A stretch of DNA of 64,000 nucleotides, from contig NZ_CP087952.1 of assembly GCF_028752835.1 (NCBI RefSeq), positions 3,594,501-3,658,500 on the forward strand. The letters are read 5' to 3'. A model generated the notes under the pieces. The model was not told where the DNA came from and ran no database searches. It saw nothing but the letters and a program-made list of their open reading frames with translations. Shown piece by piece: positions 52,977-62,300 of the stretch. Each line of letters opens with the position of its first letter. Positions within the stretch are counted from its first letter, which is position 1. The translations under genes were made by a program, and so were the position numbers. This DNA is from Desulfosarcina sp. BuS5 (GTDB taxonomy: Bacteria > Desulfobacterota > Desulfobacteria > Desulfobacterales > BuS5).

Positions 52977-53621
52977 TTGAAAAGACCAAATAATGATCAA
53001 ATCGAAAGCACAAATGTTCCGGGATTGAAAGTTGGTGATTTTTTGCAAATCAGGCCAAAAGAATCCGGCGCGATGCTGAAGGCTGTTTTTGTTGGTGAAA
53101 AAAAAAATGAATATTTTGCCATAACGCGTCCTGAATCCCCGAAATCATTGATGATTACGCTTTCTCCTGAAAAGGAAATAATTGCCCGGCATTTATACAA
53201 CAATAGAGTTTATGAATTTAAGAGCAAAGTTACCAAAACTGTTTCCGAACCTGTGGAATTGATCCTGCTTGCATACCCGGATTCCTGTCACTTGCGTGAG
53301 CTTCGTTCGGTTAAAAGAATTAACTGTTCGGTTTCAACCAGGGTTGAACTTAAAAGTGAAACTGAAACAAAAGGGTTAAGCGGAGTGATAAAGGATATTA
53401 ACAAAAATGGATGCCGCTGTTTATTCACGCTTTCCGGCGCCCAAAAAAATGTGTTTAAAATTGATGAAGAGCTTCTGTTAACATTCCCTTTCCCAGGAAT
53501 AAAAGGTATCCAGGAGCTTCCTGGATATATAAGAAATATTCAGACCGCAGAAGATAAAGCTTCGGTCAGTGTTGGAATTGAATTTTCGAGCCATCAATAT
53601 TGGGCTCCGCCCTATCAGTAA
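52977..53621 (+). CDS. PilZ-domain c-di-GMP receptor with YcgR-like N-terminus
   Basis: 214 residues from the TTG at 52977. The N-terminal half (LKVGDFLQIRPKESGAMLKA) resembles the YcgR N-terminal domain. The PilZ part has LRSVKRINCSV (the RxxxR loop, R-S-V-K-R) and VIKDINKNGCR in place of D/NxSxxG (D-I-N-K-N-G). It would bind c-di-GMP and act on motility or pilus functions. The MSHA-like locus begins 123 bp downstream. Confidence 0.82.
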   Translation: MKRPNNDQIESTNVPGLKVGDFLQIRPKESGAMLKAVFVGEKKNEYFAITRPESPKSLMITLSPEKEIIARHLYNNRVYEFKSKVTKTVSEPVELILLAYPDSCHLRELRSVKRINCSVSTRVELKSETETKGLSGVIKDINKNGCRCLFTLSGAQKNVFKIDEELLLTFPFPGIKGIQELPGYIRNIQTAEDKASVSVGIEFSSHQYWAPPYQ

Positions 53622-53666
53622 TCAATCACCTCCTGTAAGATAATGCACAAAAACATTACCCTGTCT

Positions 53667-53683
53667 CTGGCATTAATATTGCG
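53667..53683 (+). promoter_or_regulatory. Sigma-54 promoter of the pilus operon
   Basis: CTGGCATTAATATTGCG: GG (53669-53670) and GC (53681-53682) with 10 bp between, agreeing with TGGCA-N6-TTGC. It lies about 62 bp before the first pilus gene. Weaker than the PilZ match but with the same spacing. Confidence 0.5.
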
Positions 53684-53744
53684 TTCTCTATTCTTTTAAA
53701 ACACCATCAGCTTCAAATAATTATATTTAACGCCGGAGCCTTAA

Positions 53745-55109
53745 TTGAAAAAACAAGCGGCTGTTTTTTTCCTTAATGAAAAAAAAATCTATTTTGCAAT
53801 GCCGGATTCAGGCGGCAGCCTCAATTTTCAGCAGAGTTATTCAATTGAAGAATTTTTAAGCGGCGACAAAAGGTTTAAACTTTCTCCGGACAGAGCTTCG
53901 AATATTTCCATTGATTTGCTGATCGTGCCGGACTACTGGATTTCCACAAAATCGTATAAATTTAATTCAAAAAACAGGGCTGTAATAGAAAGCTTTATTA
54001 AAAGAAAAATACCCGGGAGTGGAAATTTTTTTGAATATGAACTTTATCATACTGATTCAGCGGAACAATTTCTGCGGGTATATTTTTTTGATGAACCGAA
54101 ATTTTTCCTGGTCTATGAAAAGCTTCTGTCATTCAATATCCAACCCGGAAAAATAACTTCATATGCTTTTTTATGGCAGCAAAAACTTAATACTATCTCA
54201 AATTTCAGCCAGGCTGAAACCGGCTTTATCCATCTTCGCAAGGATGAATGCTCTTTATATTTTTATGAAAAAGGGCAGTTTGTCTTTTCACGCAATATCA
54301 AGCTTGTTTCCGCTGCTGACATTTCCGAAAATTTCGACCTGTTAACCTACGAAATAAATCAATCCCTGCATCTTTTTTCTCAGCAGTCCAAAAAAAATAT
54401 CGATCGCTTTTACCTGTTGTCCGGGAATAAGCAGGACGCCTCTTTGCTGTCGCAAAAACTCGAAACAGAAGTGCTGACAGCAGAATTCAGCATTCCGGAA
54501 CAACCCACTCTGCAAAAAAATGTCGAAGATTTAACTCCTTTTACTTTTTTTAGTGCTGCTGATCTTGACTATTCCGGCAACCTGCTCTGCATTACGCACA
54601 ATGATGTAAAAAATGCTGAAAAATGGGGAATAGTCTTAAAAACAGGTATCATCGTTGGAATCTTTTTTTTCTTACTAATGATCGGCGAAGCGGTTTATAT
54701 ATCAAAAGCGGGCAGATTTCAAATCCAAAACAAAGATATTCAATCCTCAATAGCACTGGAAGAAACAATCAGTAATTTTTCTGAAGCGGTTGATCAACTA
54801 TCCACGGAAATTACCCGCCCGGATTATCAGAATTTGATAATCAAAGTTATTGAGTCTCTTCCCGATAATATCCGTATCAGCGAAATAAAAATTGAAACAG
54901 ATCCGGTTCAACAGGTTAATTTAAAAGGCGTGGTAAAGGCTTCCGGTCATTCTGAACTTCAGGATAAACTTTCAATTTTTTTGTCCGGCCTGAAAAAAAA
55001 TATTAAATCAGCCGCAACTCTATCAATAGATGATATTAATATAAAAGATTTTAAAAGCAGCGCCATAGAAAAATTTTATGATTTTGAATTCAGATTTAAA
55101 CTGTCATGA
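53745..55109 (+). CDS. PilM/PilN-like (MshI-like) pilus assembly protein
   Basis: 454 residues from TTG 53745. The cytoplasmic N-terminal region (about 1-290) is a diverged actin-like PilM/GspL part. One membrane segment (GIIVGIFFFLLMIGEAVYIS) is followed by a coiled coil and a PilN-like periplasmic domain (IKVIESLPDNIRISEIKIET, VNLKGVVKASGHSEL). PilM and PilN are usually separate; here they are fused as in MshI/GspL. It overlaps the next gene by 4 bp. Confidence 0.7.
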   Translation: MKKQAAVFFLNEKKIYFAMPDSGGSLNFQQSYSIEEFLSGDKRFKLSPDRASNISIDLLIVPDYWISTKSYKFNSKNRAVIESFIKRKIPGSGNFFEYELYHTDSAEQFLRVYFFDEPKFFLVYEKLLSFNIQPGKITSYAFLWQQKLNTISNFSQAETGFIHLRKDECSLYFYEKGQFVFSRNIKLVSAADISENFDLLTYEINQSLHLFSQQSKKNIDRFYLLSGNKQDASLLSQKLETEVLTAEFSIPEQPTLQKNVEDLTPFTFFSAADLDYSGNLLCITHNDVKNAEKWGIVLKTGIIVGIFFFLLMIGEAVYISKAGRFQIQNKDIQSSIALEETISNFSEAVDQLSTEITRPDYQNLIIKVIESLPDNIRISEIKIETDPVQQVNLKGVVKASGHSELQDKLSIFLSGLKKNIKSAATLSIDDINIKDFKSSAIEKFYDFEFRFKLS

Positions 55110-55636
55110 AAAATAATATTAAAAAATATTCTATCCGGGTTTCTATCATCTGGGGCGCAAGCTTAATCCTTTTTTTTATAAATATCAGTCAGCTCAGAAT
55201 GCTGACAAAAGAAAAATCAGGTCATTTGCTGCACCTGGCTCAAAAACAATTTACACATGAATATTCCAAAGAGATTGAAACGGCATTTCAAAAAACAGGC
55301 TTGCTCTGCAAGGAAGTCGAAAGCACGAAGATCTGGGTTCTGAATCTGAAAGAGGATTTTACTGCCCTGGCGACAAAATTCGGGCTCTCAAAAATCATCA
55401 TTCAAAGCCCTCAAAATCAGAACTTTAGTATGCAGACTGATGTGCCAATCAGGATACAGACCACTAAAATCACATTATCCTGCGAAGGGCCCTTAAAAGG
55501 CTTTATTGAGCTTATTAATGCCGCGCATAAAAAATATCCGTCGCTTTATTTCAGCAAAATGGAAATTATACTCAACCCGGAGGATATAAACGATAAATTT
55601 AATCTTTGCATGACGTCAAGGTATAAAAAAATATAA
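55106..55636 (+). CDS. PilO-like (MshJ-like) pilus assembly protein
   Basis: 176 residues with one N-terminal membrane segment (VSIIWGASLILFFINISQLR), a helical linker and a ferredoxin-like periplasmic region (TTKITLSCEGPLKGFIELIN, YFSKMEIIL). This is the layout of PilO/GspM. It would pair with the PilN-like domain upstream to form the inner-membrane alignment complex. Overlaps its upstream gene (ATGA). Confidence 0.65.
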   Translation: MKNNIKKYSIRVSIIWGASLILFFINISQLRMLTKEKSGHLLHLAQKQFTHEYSKEIETAFQKTGLLCKEVESTKIWVLNLKEDFTALATKFGLSKIIIQSPQNQNFSMQTDVPIRIQTTKITLSCEGPLKGFIELINAAHKKYPSLYFSKMEIILNPEDINDKFNLCMTSRYKKI

Positions 55637-55637
55637 G

Positions 55638-56180
55638 ATGCTTGCGTTACTTGATAATAAAAAACCGATTTTTATTGGAGGATGGATTTTAGTGGCTGTT
55701 TTGCTGCTTTTATACAATGGTTTTGTGATAAATAATTTTTATAAACCACAGGCTTCAATCGGCATGGAAAATCTGGCGCATCTTAAACTTAAGTGTGAAG
55801 ATTTGTTTAAAAATCAAAATTACGTTGCAAATAATAAAGCTGATCGAATCGACTATGACCGGTTATTTTCAAAATTTACAAAAAAATCAAAAATTACCCC
55901 TAAAACAGCCGCGACCCGGGAAGAGATTCAAAAGGAGGTGATCAAAAAAGTTGAACCAAAGCTTCCCGATCTTACGGGGATTGTTAAAAGTTTTAATGTG
56001 TATGGGAAAATCCGCCTGCTTGCAATGCTTGATGGTCTGGTTCTATCGGAGCAAGGGATAATTAATGAATTTAAAGTTGAAAAAATTACTGAAAAAGGAA
56101 TTACCCTGAAAAAAGGGGAAGACTCCTGGTATATCCAGGCGCCTGAAGTTGTTTTTTCTCTGGGAACACGGACAAAATAA
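55638..56180 (+). CDS. PilP-like (MshK-like) pilus protein
   Basis: 180 residues with one N-terminal membrane segment (GGWILVAVLLLLYNGFVI). The C-terminal domain (LLAMLDGLVLSEQGIINEFK, VEKITEKGITLKKGEDSWYI) has the small beta-sandwich pattern of PilP/GspC homology-region proteins that contact the secretin. One base separates it from the pilO-like gene. Confidence 0.65.
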   Translation: MLALLDNKKPIFIGGWILVAVLLLLYNGFVINNFYKPQASIGMENLAHLKLKCEDLFKNQNYVANNKADRIDYDRLFSKFTKKSKITPKTAATREEIQKEVIKKVEPKLPDLTGIVKSFNVYGKIRLLAMLDGLVLSEQGIINEFKVEKITEKGITLKKGEDSWYIQAPEVVFSLGTRTK

Positions 56181-56197
56181 TAAAAGGTTCAACGCCT

Positions 56198-57715
56198 ATG
56201 TATTTTTCCATAAAATCAATAAAATTTACGGTTTTTATTTCTGCGCTAATATTTGGCAGCTTTGTTTTGCAGGGATGTATCCATCTTTCAAAGCCCGGAA
56301 CAATCGAGCAGCCGGAATTGGAAAGGATAGATCCCAAAAGCAAACTAATCAATGCAAGTAAATCTCATCACCCGGGCTGCCCCGGGCCTCCGCCATTTTT
56401 GGAAAAACTGGAACCTGTGAGTAAAAGCGCAAAAAAAGATTCAAGGCTTTTTTCTTTTGTTTTTAATAAAACAGAGTTTGGAGTTGCGCTTGCAGCACTG
56501 ACAAAAAGTTCAGATTTGAATATATCGGTTGAATCGGGTGTCAATCTTGTAAAACCGGTTACTGTGCGTTTAAAAAATGTAACCCTTAATGAAGCGCTGG
56601 AGATGATTGTTACAAAAGGCGCCGGTTATGTCTGGGATATCAAGGAAGACTGCATTTACATCAAACGATTTGTGGAAAAAATTTATAACTTCGATTATCT
56701 GGATCTGACAGGCACAACTGAAATTGCAGTCGGCGGAGATATGCTTGCATCGAGTGTGGAAGATTCCGGGGTAGCCGGAAAATTTAAAGTAAATGCCGAA
56801 AAAAAAAAAGAAGCCGGCAATATCTGGCAATATTTGCAGGAAATGCTGGAGGGTTTTAAATCACCCGAAGGCCTGCTTCGGGTGAACAGAACCGGAGGGG
56901 TCATCTATATGTCCGATTATCCGGAAAAAGTCGAGGCTATGGTGAATTTTCTGGATTCCATATCGGAGGTTTTACACCGGCAGGTCTATATTGATGCCAA
57001 TATCTATGAAGTGCGTTTAAGCGATAAAAACAAGTATGGCATAAACTGGTCAAACCTTGCGACAACTTTTACGTCCAGCTCCGGTTTCTGGCCTGATTCT
57101 TTTAATTTAAACGTTAACTCCGGCTCAATTGTTTTATCCGGTCAGTCGAGTGTTACTGCTGCGCTCGATTTTTTAAGAACTCAGGGAGATGTAAGTGTTC
57201 TTTCAAACCCGCATCTTTCGGTTATGAACCGCCAATCTGCTTTATTAACGGTCGGATACCAGTTCCCTTATGGTAGCATAGATGGTGTGGACCGTGATAC
57301 GGAAACAGGGATGATTACCTATGGATCTGAAATAAAACGGGCTATTTTAGGCATCCAGCTCGGGATAACCCCGCAAATATCCTCCGGGGGAATTATTACA
57401 CTCCATATAGTGCCGACAATAACCAGAATCCAGAGAGAAGAAGACGTCAGTGTGCCGGTGGCTGCCAATGAGGTGCAGGTCATTTCAAATCCTGTAATTG
57501 ACTTGCAGGAACTCTTTACCACAGTAAGGGTAAAACATGGCCAGACTATTGTTTTGGCAGGTTTGATCAGTCAGGTAAAAGATATAAAGCACGAAGGCCT
57601 TCCTTTTTTAGGAAGCATACCTTTCCTGGGCCGCCTGTTTCAAAACGTGGAAGATAATCTGGAAAACAAGGAACTGGTAATTTTTATTACCCCATATGTC
57701 AGAAATCCGATTTAA
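56198..57715 (+). CDS. mshL: Secretin, MshL/PilQ type
   Basis: 505 residues. Lipoprotein signal with lipobox LQGC near residue 27. An N-terminal STN/secretin short domain (VALAALTKSSDLNISVESGV, NVTLNEALEMIV), N1-like domain and the secretin beta-barrel: DFLRTQGDVSVLSNPHLSVM, GIQLGITPQISSGGIITLHI, VRVKHGQTIVLAGLISQ and GLPFLGSIPFLGRLF. It would be the outer-membrane pore of the pilus. Confidence 0.9.
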   Translation: MYFSIKSIKFTVFISALIFGSFVLQGCIHLSKPGTIEQPELERIDPKSKLINASKSHHPGCPGPPPFLEKLEPVSKSAKKDSRLFSFVFNKTEFGVALAALTKSSDLNISVESGVNLVKPVTVRLKNVTLNEALEMIVTKGAGYVWDIKEDCIYIKRFVEKIYNFDYLDLTGTTEIAVGGDMLASSVEDSGVAGKFKVNAEKKKEAGNIWQYLQEMLEGFKSPEGLLRVNRTGGVIYMSDYPEKVEAMVNFLDSISEVLHRQVYIDANIYEVRLSDKNKYGINWSNLATTFTSSSGFWPDSFNLNVNSGSIVLSGQSSVTAALDFLRTQGDVSVLSNPHLSVMNRQSALLTVGYQFPYGSIDGVDRDTETGMITYGSEIKRAILGIQLGITPQISSGGIITLHIVPTITRIQREEDVSVPVAANEVQVISNPVIDLQELFTTVRVKHGQTIVLAGLISQVKDIKHEGLPFLGSIPFLGRLFQNVEDNLENKELVIFITPYVRNPI

Positions 57716-57834
57716 CCGGAATTATTTTTATCAAAAATACCCCCTGGCCCTAAAGCTTTAAAATTTTCACAGGATAATAAATTACAGGCAATGTTTTTTG
57801 ATTAGCTGTTTTATTTTTATGAGGAGGAAATTTT

Positions 57835-58409
57835 ATGCAATTGATAAACCTTAAAAAAAACCAGTCCGGTTTTACGCTGGTTGAAATCGCAATTGTTCTT
57901 GTTATTATCGGTCTTTTACTGGGAGGCGTTTTAAAAGGCAAGGAGATGATAAAGAGCGCCAAGGTAAAAAAACCGTCAAAATGGCGGATGAACTCCGCGC
58001 GGCAACAATGACCTTTTATGACAAATACGGCGCTTATCCGGGAGACGAAAACAACAAAAAAATTCCACCAAAAGACAAGCACGAGGGCAACGGAAACGGA
58101 TTTATGTCCTACGAGGAACGGTATATGGTATTCGAAGACCTGATGAAAGCAGGTTTTATATCAGGGAGTTATGACGGAGAAAAAAACCTCCCCAAGCATG
58201 CGTTTGGCGGCAATGTTGCGATTTACTGGACGAAGGCCCTTAGTGCGCCTGCTGATCATTATATTGTAATGTGGGGCCTGCCCTGGGATGCCGCCATGGA
58301 GATAGACATGAAATATGATGACGGCAAAGAAAAAACAGGATCAATCCGTTCAAGTGAAAGATATGCTGAATCCAGCGGCCCCATAGGTTATATTATCTGG
58401 GCTCTTTAA
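57835..58409 (+). pseudogene. Type IV pilin gene split by a -1 frameshift at A-AAA-AAA
   Basis: From ATG 57835 (AGGAGG 8 nt upstream): MQLINLKKNQ then SGFTLVEIAIVLVIIGLLLG, a class III signal peptide and pilin helix with Glu5. After KSAKV the zero frame is lost and stops at about 58008. The -1 frame carries on TVKMADELRAATMTFYDKYG to TAA 58409. The junction GTA-AAA-AAA-CC (57964-57974) is a perfect A AAA AAA slippery heptamer. It may be decay, phase variation or programmed frameshifting; joined length would be about 191 residues. Confidence 0.75.
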
Positions 58410-58434
58410 AAATCAGGTTGGCAGGTTATTCAAA

Positions 58435-59307
58435 ATGAACAAGCATCTTTTACCTATTACAAAACAGGATGGTTTTACCCTGATAGAGATTGCCATTGTG
58501 CTGGTAATATTAGGTATCCTGGCAGGGGGCGGCATCTCTTTGCTTTCAGTTCTGACCGAACGGAAAGCCAGGAACGAAACCATTGCTTATTTAAAATCAA
58601 CAAAAGAGGCTTTGATCAGTTTCGCCAATATCAGCGGTCGGCTCCCATGGGCGGATACGGATAATGACGGAAATGAAAATACCGGCTCGGCCCGCGGAAG
58701 GTTGCCCTACCTGACCCTTAATCTCACTCCAACGGATTTTTACAAAAGAGTTTTAATATATGAAACCAACAGCAGCCTGTCAGTCGACAGGCCGACAGGC
58801 TGCCGCACACTTAAAAACGGCCTTTCGGGAAGTCCGGAGATTGTGGATGCAGACGGCAGCGGAACAGCTTTTCCTGCGGCGGCTGTGATTGTCAGCGCCG
58901 GGCCGATGGATGCCGACAATAACGGGAATGTCTTTGATGATATTACCGGCAGTACCCATAACGGCGATAACACCGACGGTGTTCCCAACTATATTCGTCA
59001 TCCTCCGGTTACAGGGTTTGACGACCTTGTTGCATATATAAGCGGAAATGAATTATTCGGCATGATTTGCGGGGATCCGGTTCTTTCAGTTAACAACAAT
59101 TCCACCGCTACTGTTTATGTGCGGGATCAGACCGGCGGCACGGATCTGTGCAGCCTCAATTCTGGCAACATCTTTACCCAGCATATTTTATCCGGAACAA
59201 CTATTACAATCGAAACTGCGCAAAACGGCACAGGCGCTATTGTCCCGACCACGCCGCCCAACCCGGTTACTTTGGCCGGGAACGGGATGAGCATTGATAT
59301 TCCGTAG
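58435..59307 (+). CDS. Prepilin-like protein with large C-terminal domain
   Basis: 290 residues. Leader ending KQDG, then FTLIEIAIVLVILGILAGGG, a prepilin peptidase site with Glu5. The large C-terminal part is rich in Asp/Asn/Gly (DTDNDGNENTG, MDADNNGNVFDDI), which may bind calcium, and ends in Thr/Pro-rich sequence. Probably a minor or tip pilin (MshO/MshQ-like role). 25 bp after the split pilin gene; last gene of this operon. Confidence 0.8.
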   Translation: MNKHLLPITKQDGFTLIEIAIVLVILGILAGGGISLLSVLTERKARNETIAYLKSTKEALISFANISGRLPWADTDNDGNENTGSARGRLPYLTLNLTPTDFYKRVLIYETNSSLSVDRPTGCRTLKNGLSGSPEIVDADGSGTAFPAAAVIVSAGPMDADNNGNVFDDITGSTHNGDNTDGVPNYIRHPPVTGFDDLVAYISGNELFGMICGDPVLSVNNNSTATVYVRDQTGGTDLCSLNSGNIFTQHILSGTTITIETAQNGTGAIVPTTPPNPVTLAGNGMSIDIP

Positions 59308-59440
59308 TCAGTGTCTATCCATAAATGGCTATTTCGCCCGATATCTGCGTTGCTCTAAAAATTTAATCCTCAAATAATTTCTACGAATGGTTTTTTTTTA
59401 CCCAATCCGTGTTTATCTGTGCAAATCCGTGTCCAATAAA

Positions 59441-60655
59441 TTAATAAGCGCTTCCAAATGACCCGATTACATCATAAAGCGGCAGCAAAATAGATAAAAC
59501 AATAATACCAAAAACAGCCCCCAAAAAAATTATGGTGGCCGGTTCAACCGCGTTTATCATGGTCTGAACGCTTCGCTTGACTTCACCATCGTAATAATCC
59601 CCCAGGCGTTTAAAAGAATCATCCAGGGTACCTGTTATCTCCCCGCTTCTGATAGCGCCAAGCAGCAACGGCGGAAAAATATTTACCGTTTCAAAACCTT
59701 CAGCAATCTGATGGCCTTCCTGGATATACTGAAACACAATTTCAAGACGCTTTTCAACATACCTGTTCCCGAGCACATTATTCGCCAGGATATCGAAAAT
59801 ATCGGTTATTTTCATTCCCGACCTGTACATTGTGGCAAAATTGTGGCTTAGCTGGGCAAAAACAGAATTTGCGATAACCGTTCCTATTAAAGGGACCTTT
59901 AGCAGGTATTTGTGAAACCTGATTTTTCCATTTACTGTTTTACAATAAAAAATAGATACGGCCAGAGATCCGAATATCAACCCGATTAAAAATAACCAGT
60001 TGGCCCGGACAAAACCGCTTAGCCCTAAAACCGTCTCTGTTATGCCGGGAAGTTTTACCCCCATCTCAATCAACACTGCGGCCATCTGCGGCAGAACGTA
60101 TCCAACCCAGACACCTATTACAGCAACAATCACAACCATCATAAAAACAGGATACATGGCAGCTCTTTTAAGGGTTGACCTGATATCCTCCTTCCATTCC
60201 AGAAAATCAGCCAAATCACTCATGCATTTCGGCAAAACTCCGGCAAGTTCGCCCATCCTGACTATGCCGAGGTCTAATTTCCCAAATATTTTGTGATACC
60301 GGCTCATGGCTTCATAAAGAGTATTGCCGCTCTCAACGGCAACCCGAACCTCGCCAACCACATCTTTTAATCGAGCCGAAGGGAGTGACCTGGCGTTTTC
60401 ATCCAGGGCAGACATCAACGGAAGCCCCAGGTTCATAGCCTGGGAAAGCCGGTGATAAAATTCGATCAAAATTCTCGGCTTGACATTATTCTTTTTTAAA
60501 AAAAAACTGGAAATATTGCTTTTAACCTGCTTTGCTTTAATCAGAGTCAAGCCATCATTTTGCAGACGATTTTCCAGGTTCTCTTCTCCAATGGCAGCCG
60601 CTGTTCCTTTAACCAGTTTGCCTGATTTATCAATTGCGCTGTATTTATAATTAGG
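59441..60655 (-). CDS. mshG: Type II secretion / type IV pilus inner-membrane protein (GspF/MshG)
   Basis: 404 residues from ATG 60655 (MPNYKYSAIDKSGKLVKGTA). Two GspF domains: FYHRLSQAMNLGLPLMSALD and FAQLSHNFATMYRSGMKITD, each followed by membrane segments; PPLLLGAIRSGEITGTLDDS and VEPATIIFLGAVFG are family hallmarks. It is the platform protein of the pilus motor. The start overlaps the mshE stop. The gap 59308-59440 holds repeat-like text (CCGTGTTTATCTGTGCAAAT) only. Confidence 0.92.
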   Translation of the reverse strand, partial: PNYKYSAIDKSGKLVKGTAAAIGEENLENRLQNDGLTLIKAKQVKSNISSFFLKKNNVKPRILIEFYHRLSQAMNLGLPLMSALDENARSLPSARLKDVVGEVRVAVESGNTLYEAMSRYHKIFGKLDLGIVRMGELAGVLPKCMSDLADFLEWKEDIRSTLKRAAMYPVFMMVVIVAVIGVWVGYVLPQMAAVLIEMGVKLPGITETVLGLSGFVRANWLFLIGLIFGSLAVSIFYCKTVNGKIRFHKYLLKVPLIGTVIANSVFAQLSHNFATMYRSGMKITDIFDILANNVLGNRYVEKRLEIVFQYIQEGHQIAEGFETVNIFPPLLLGAIRSGEITGTLDDSFKRLGDYYDGEVKRSVQTMINAVEPATIIFLGAVFGIIVLSILLPLYDVIGSFGSAY

Positions 60656-62300
60656 CATCTGCAACCACCCTGAAGACCTCTTCCATGGATGTAATACCAC
60701 GGGCTACTTTTTTTAAGGCCTGTTTTATTAAAAGATTTGTTCCTCCCTTTACCGCTGCATCTTCAATAGAGGCTTTCAGAGCTCCAGCATGGATTATCTC
60801 GACTATCGCCCTGTTAACAACCATGATTTCATAGATTCCGGTACGGCCGCTGTAGCCGGACCGGTGGCAGCTGTCGCATTTTCCGGGGCTTGGTATTTTT
60901 GCAGGCGGTTTGATGCCGTGCCGGATAAAGAGCTCTTTTTCGTCTGACGCAGCAGTCCTTACGTTGAGGCATTGCGGGCAAATACGTCGCATAAGCCTTT
61001 GGGCCACAACCATAGAGAGTGAAGACGCCAGGGTGCTGGGATTAATTCCGATATCGATAAGTCTGTTGATCGCGGAAGCAGCGTCATTGGTGTGCAGCGT
61101 TGACAGAACCAGATGGCCGGTGATCGAAGCCCGCATGGCCAGCTCGGCTGTTTCCCGATCCCTGATTTCTCCTACCAGGATTATGTCCGGGTCCTGCCGC
61201 ATGGCTGCTCTTAATGCATTGGAAAATGTAAAATTCGCCTTTGGATTTACCCCGGTCTGCCTTATTGTGGGAATTACATATTCAATCGGATCTTCAACAG
61301 TCATCACATTAATTTCAGGCCGGTTCACTGCCATAAGAGCTGAATAAAGGGTGGTGGTTTTGCCGGACCCGGTCGGGCCGGTTGTAAGGATCAGACCATA
61401 AGGCCTCTTTAAATTTGCCAAAAATCTTGCAAGCTCATCCTTTTCAAAACCAAGATCTTCTATTTCACCGACAACACTGCTGTAAATCAGGAGCCGCATT
61501 ACAACGGTTTCGCCAAGATGAGTAGGAAAGGTGGAAACTCTGAGATCAAATTTGCCGGCCGGGCCCTGATATTTGATGTGGCCGTCATGCGGTATGTTCG
61601 GATTTGAAATATCCATGTCGCCCATAATTTTAAAACGGGTTACAAGACCCTGGTGAAATTTTTTGGGGAAAAGATATTCCTGCAGAAGCACCCCGTCAAC
61701 CCGGTAAAAGACTCTGACCAGATTTGTATCCGGCACTACGTGAATATCACTGGCCCCCAGAACATGCCCTTTTTCCACAAGCAGCCCGGCAAGCCTGATT
61801 ACCCGGTTTTCGTCCTGCGTCCCTTTTTCCGCTCCGCTCCGGGTTATCTCTTCTATTTCACTATCGACCATTGCTGCTGTCTGGTAATAGAGCCTGATTG
61901 ACTTTGCAACCCATTCCGCCGGCGCCAGGTATGTTTTCACCCGGCAGCCGGTCATTCTGGCAATATTGTCTTTGGCAATCACATCAAAAGGATTGGCAGT
62001 GGCCACTTTGATGGTCTTATCGACTCTGGCAAAGGGAAAAACTGAATTTTTTTTTACAAAATCGACAGGTATCTGCGAAATCAGCCCCCGGTCAATCTCC
62101 ACGGTGGAGGTATTGAGCATTTCAGCCCCGCTTTGAACGGCAATAGCCATCTGAAGCTCTTCTTCGCTAATCCAGTCCAGCCTTAACAGGACCTCTCCCA
62201 GCATCAGGCCTGTCTTTTTTGCTTCAACAAAGGCCAATTCTATCTGGTCATTGTCTATAAACCCCATTTCGACCAAAATATCTCCGATTCTTTTTTTCAT
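60651..62300 (-). CDS. mshE: Pilus extension ATPase with MshEN domain (GspE/MshE)
   Basis: 549 residues. N-terminus RIGDILVEMGFIDNDQIELA and LMLGEVLLRLDWISEEELQM give two MshEN-like motifs, known to bind c-di-GMP. ATPase: Walker A TTGPTGSGKTTTLYSAL, Asp box DPDIILVGEIRDRETAELAM, His box GHLVLSTLHTNDAASAINRL, and zinc cysteines CPQC...CDSC. It powers pilus extension. ATG overlaps the upstream stop by 4 bp. Confidence 0.93.
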   Translation of the reverse strand: MKKRIGDILVEMGFIDNDQIELAFVEAKKTGLMLGEVLLRLDWISEEELQMAIAVQSGAEMLNTSTVEIDRGLISQIPVDFVKKNSVFPFARVDKTIKVATANPFDVIAKDNIARMTGCRVKTYLAPAEWVAKSIRLYYQTAAMVDSEIEEITRSGAEKGTQDENRVIRLAGLLVEKGHVLGASDIHVVPDTNLVRVFYRVDGVLLQEYLFPKKFHQGLVTRFKIMGDMDISNPNIPHDGHIKYQGPAGKFDLRVSTFPTHLGETVVMRLLIYSSVVGEIEDLGFEKDELARFLANLKRPYGLILTTGPTGSGKTTTLYSALMAVNRPEINVMTVEDPIEYVIPTIRQTGVNPKANFTFSNALRAAMRQDPDIILVGEIRDRETAELAMRASITGHLVLSTLHTNDAASAINRLIDIGINPSTLASSLSMVVAQRLMRRICPQCLNVRTAASDEKELFIRHGIKPPAKIPSPGKCDSCHRSGYSGRTGIYEIMVVNRAIVEIIHAGALKASIEDAAVKGGTNLLIKQALKKVARGITSMEEVFRVVADA

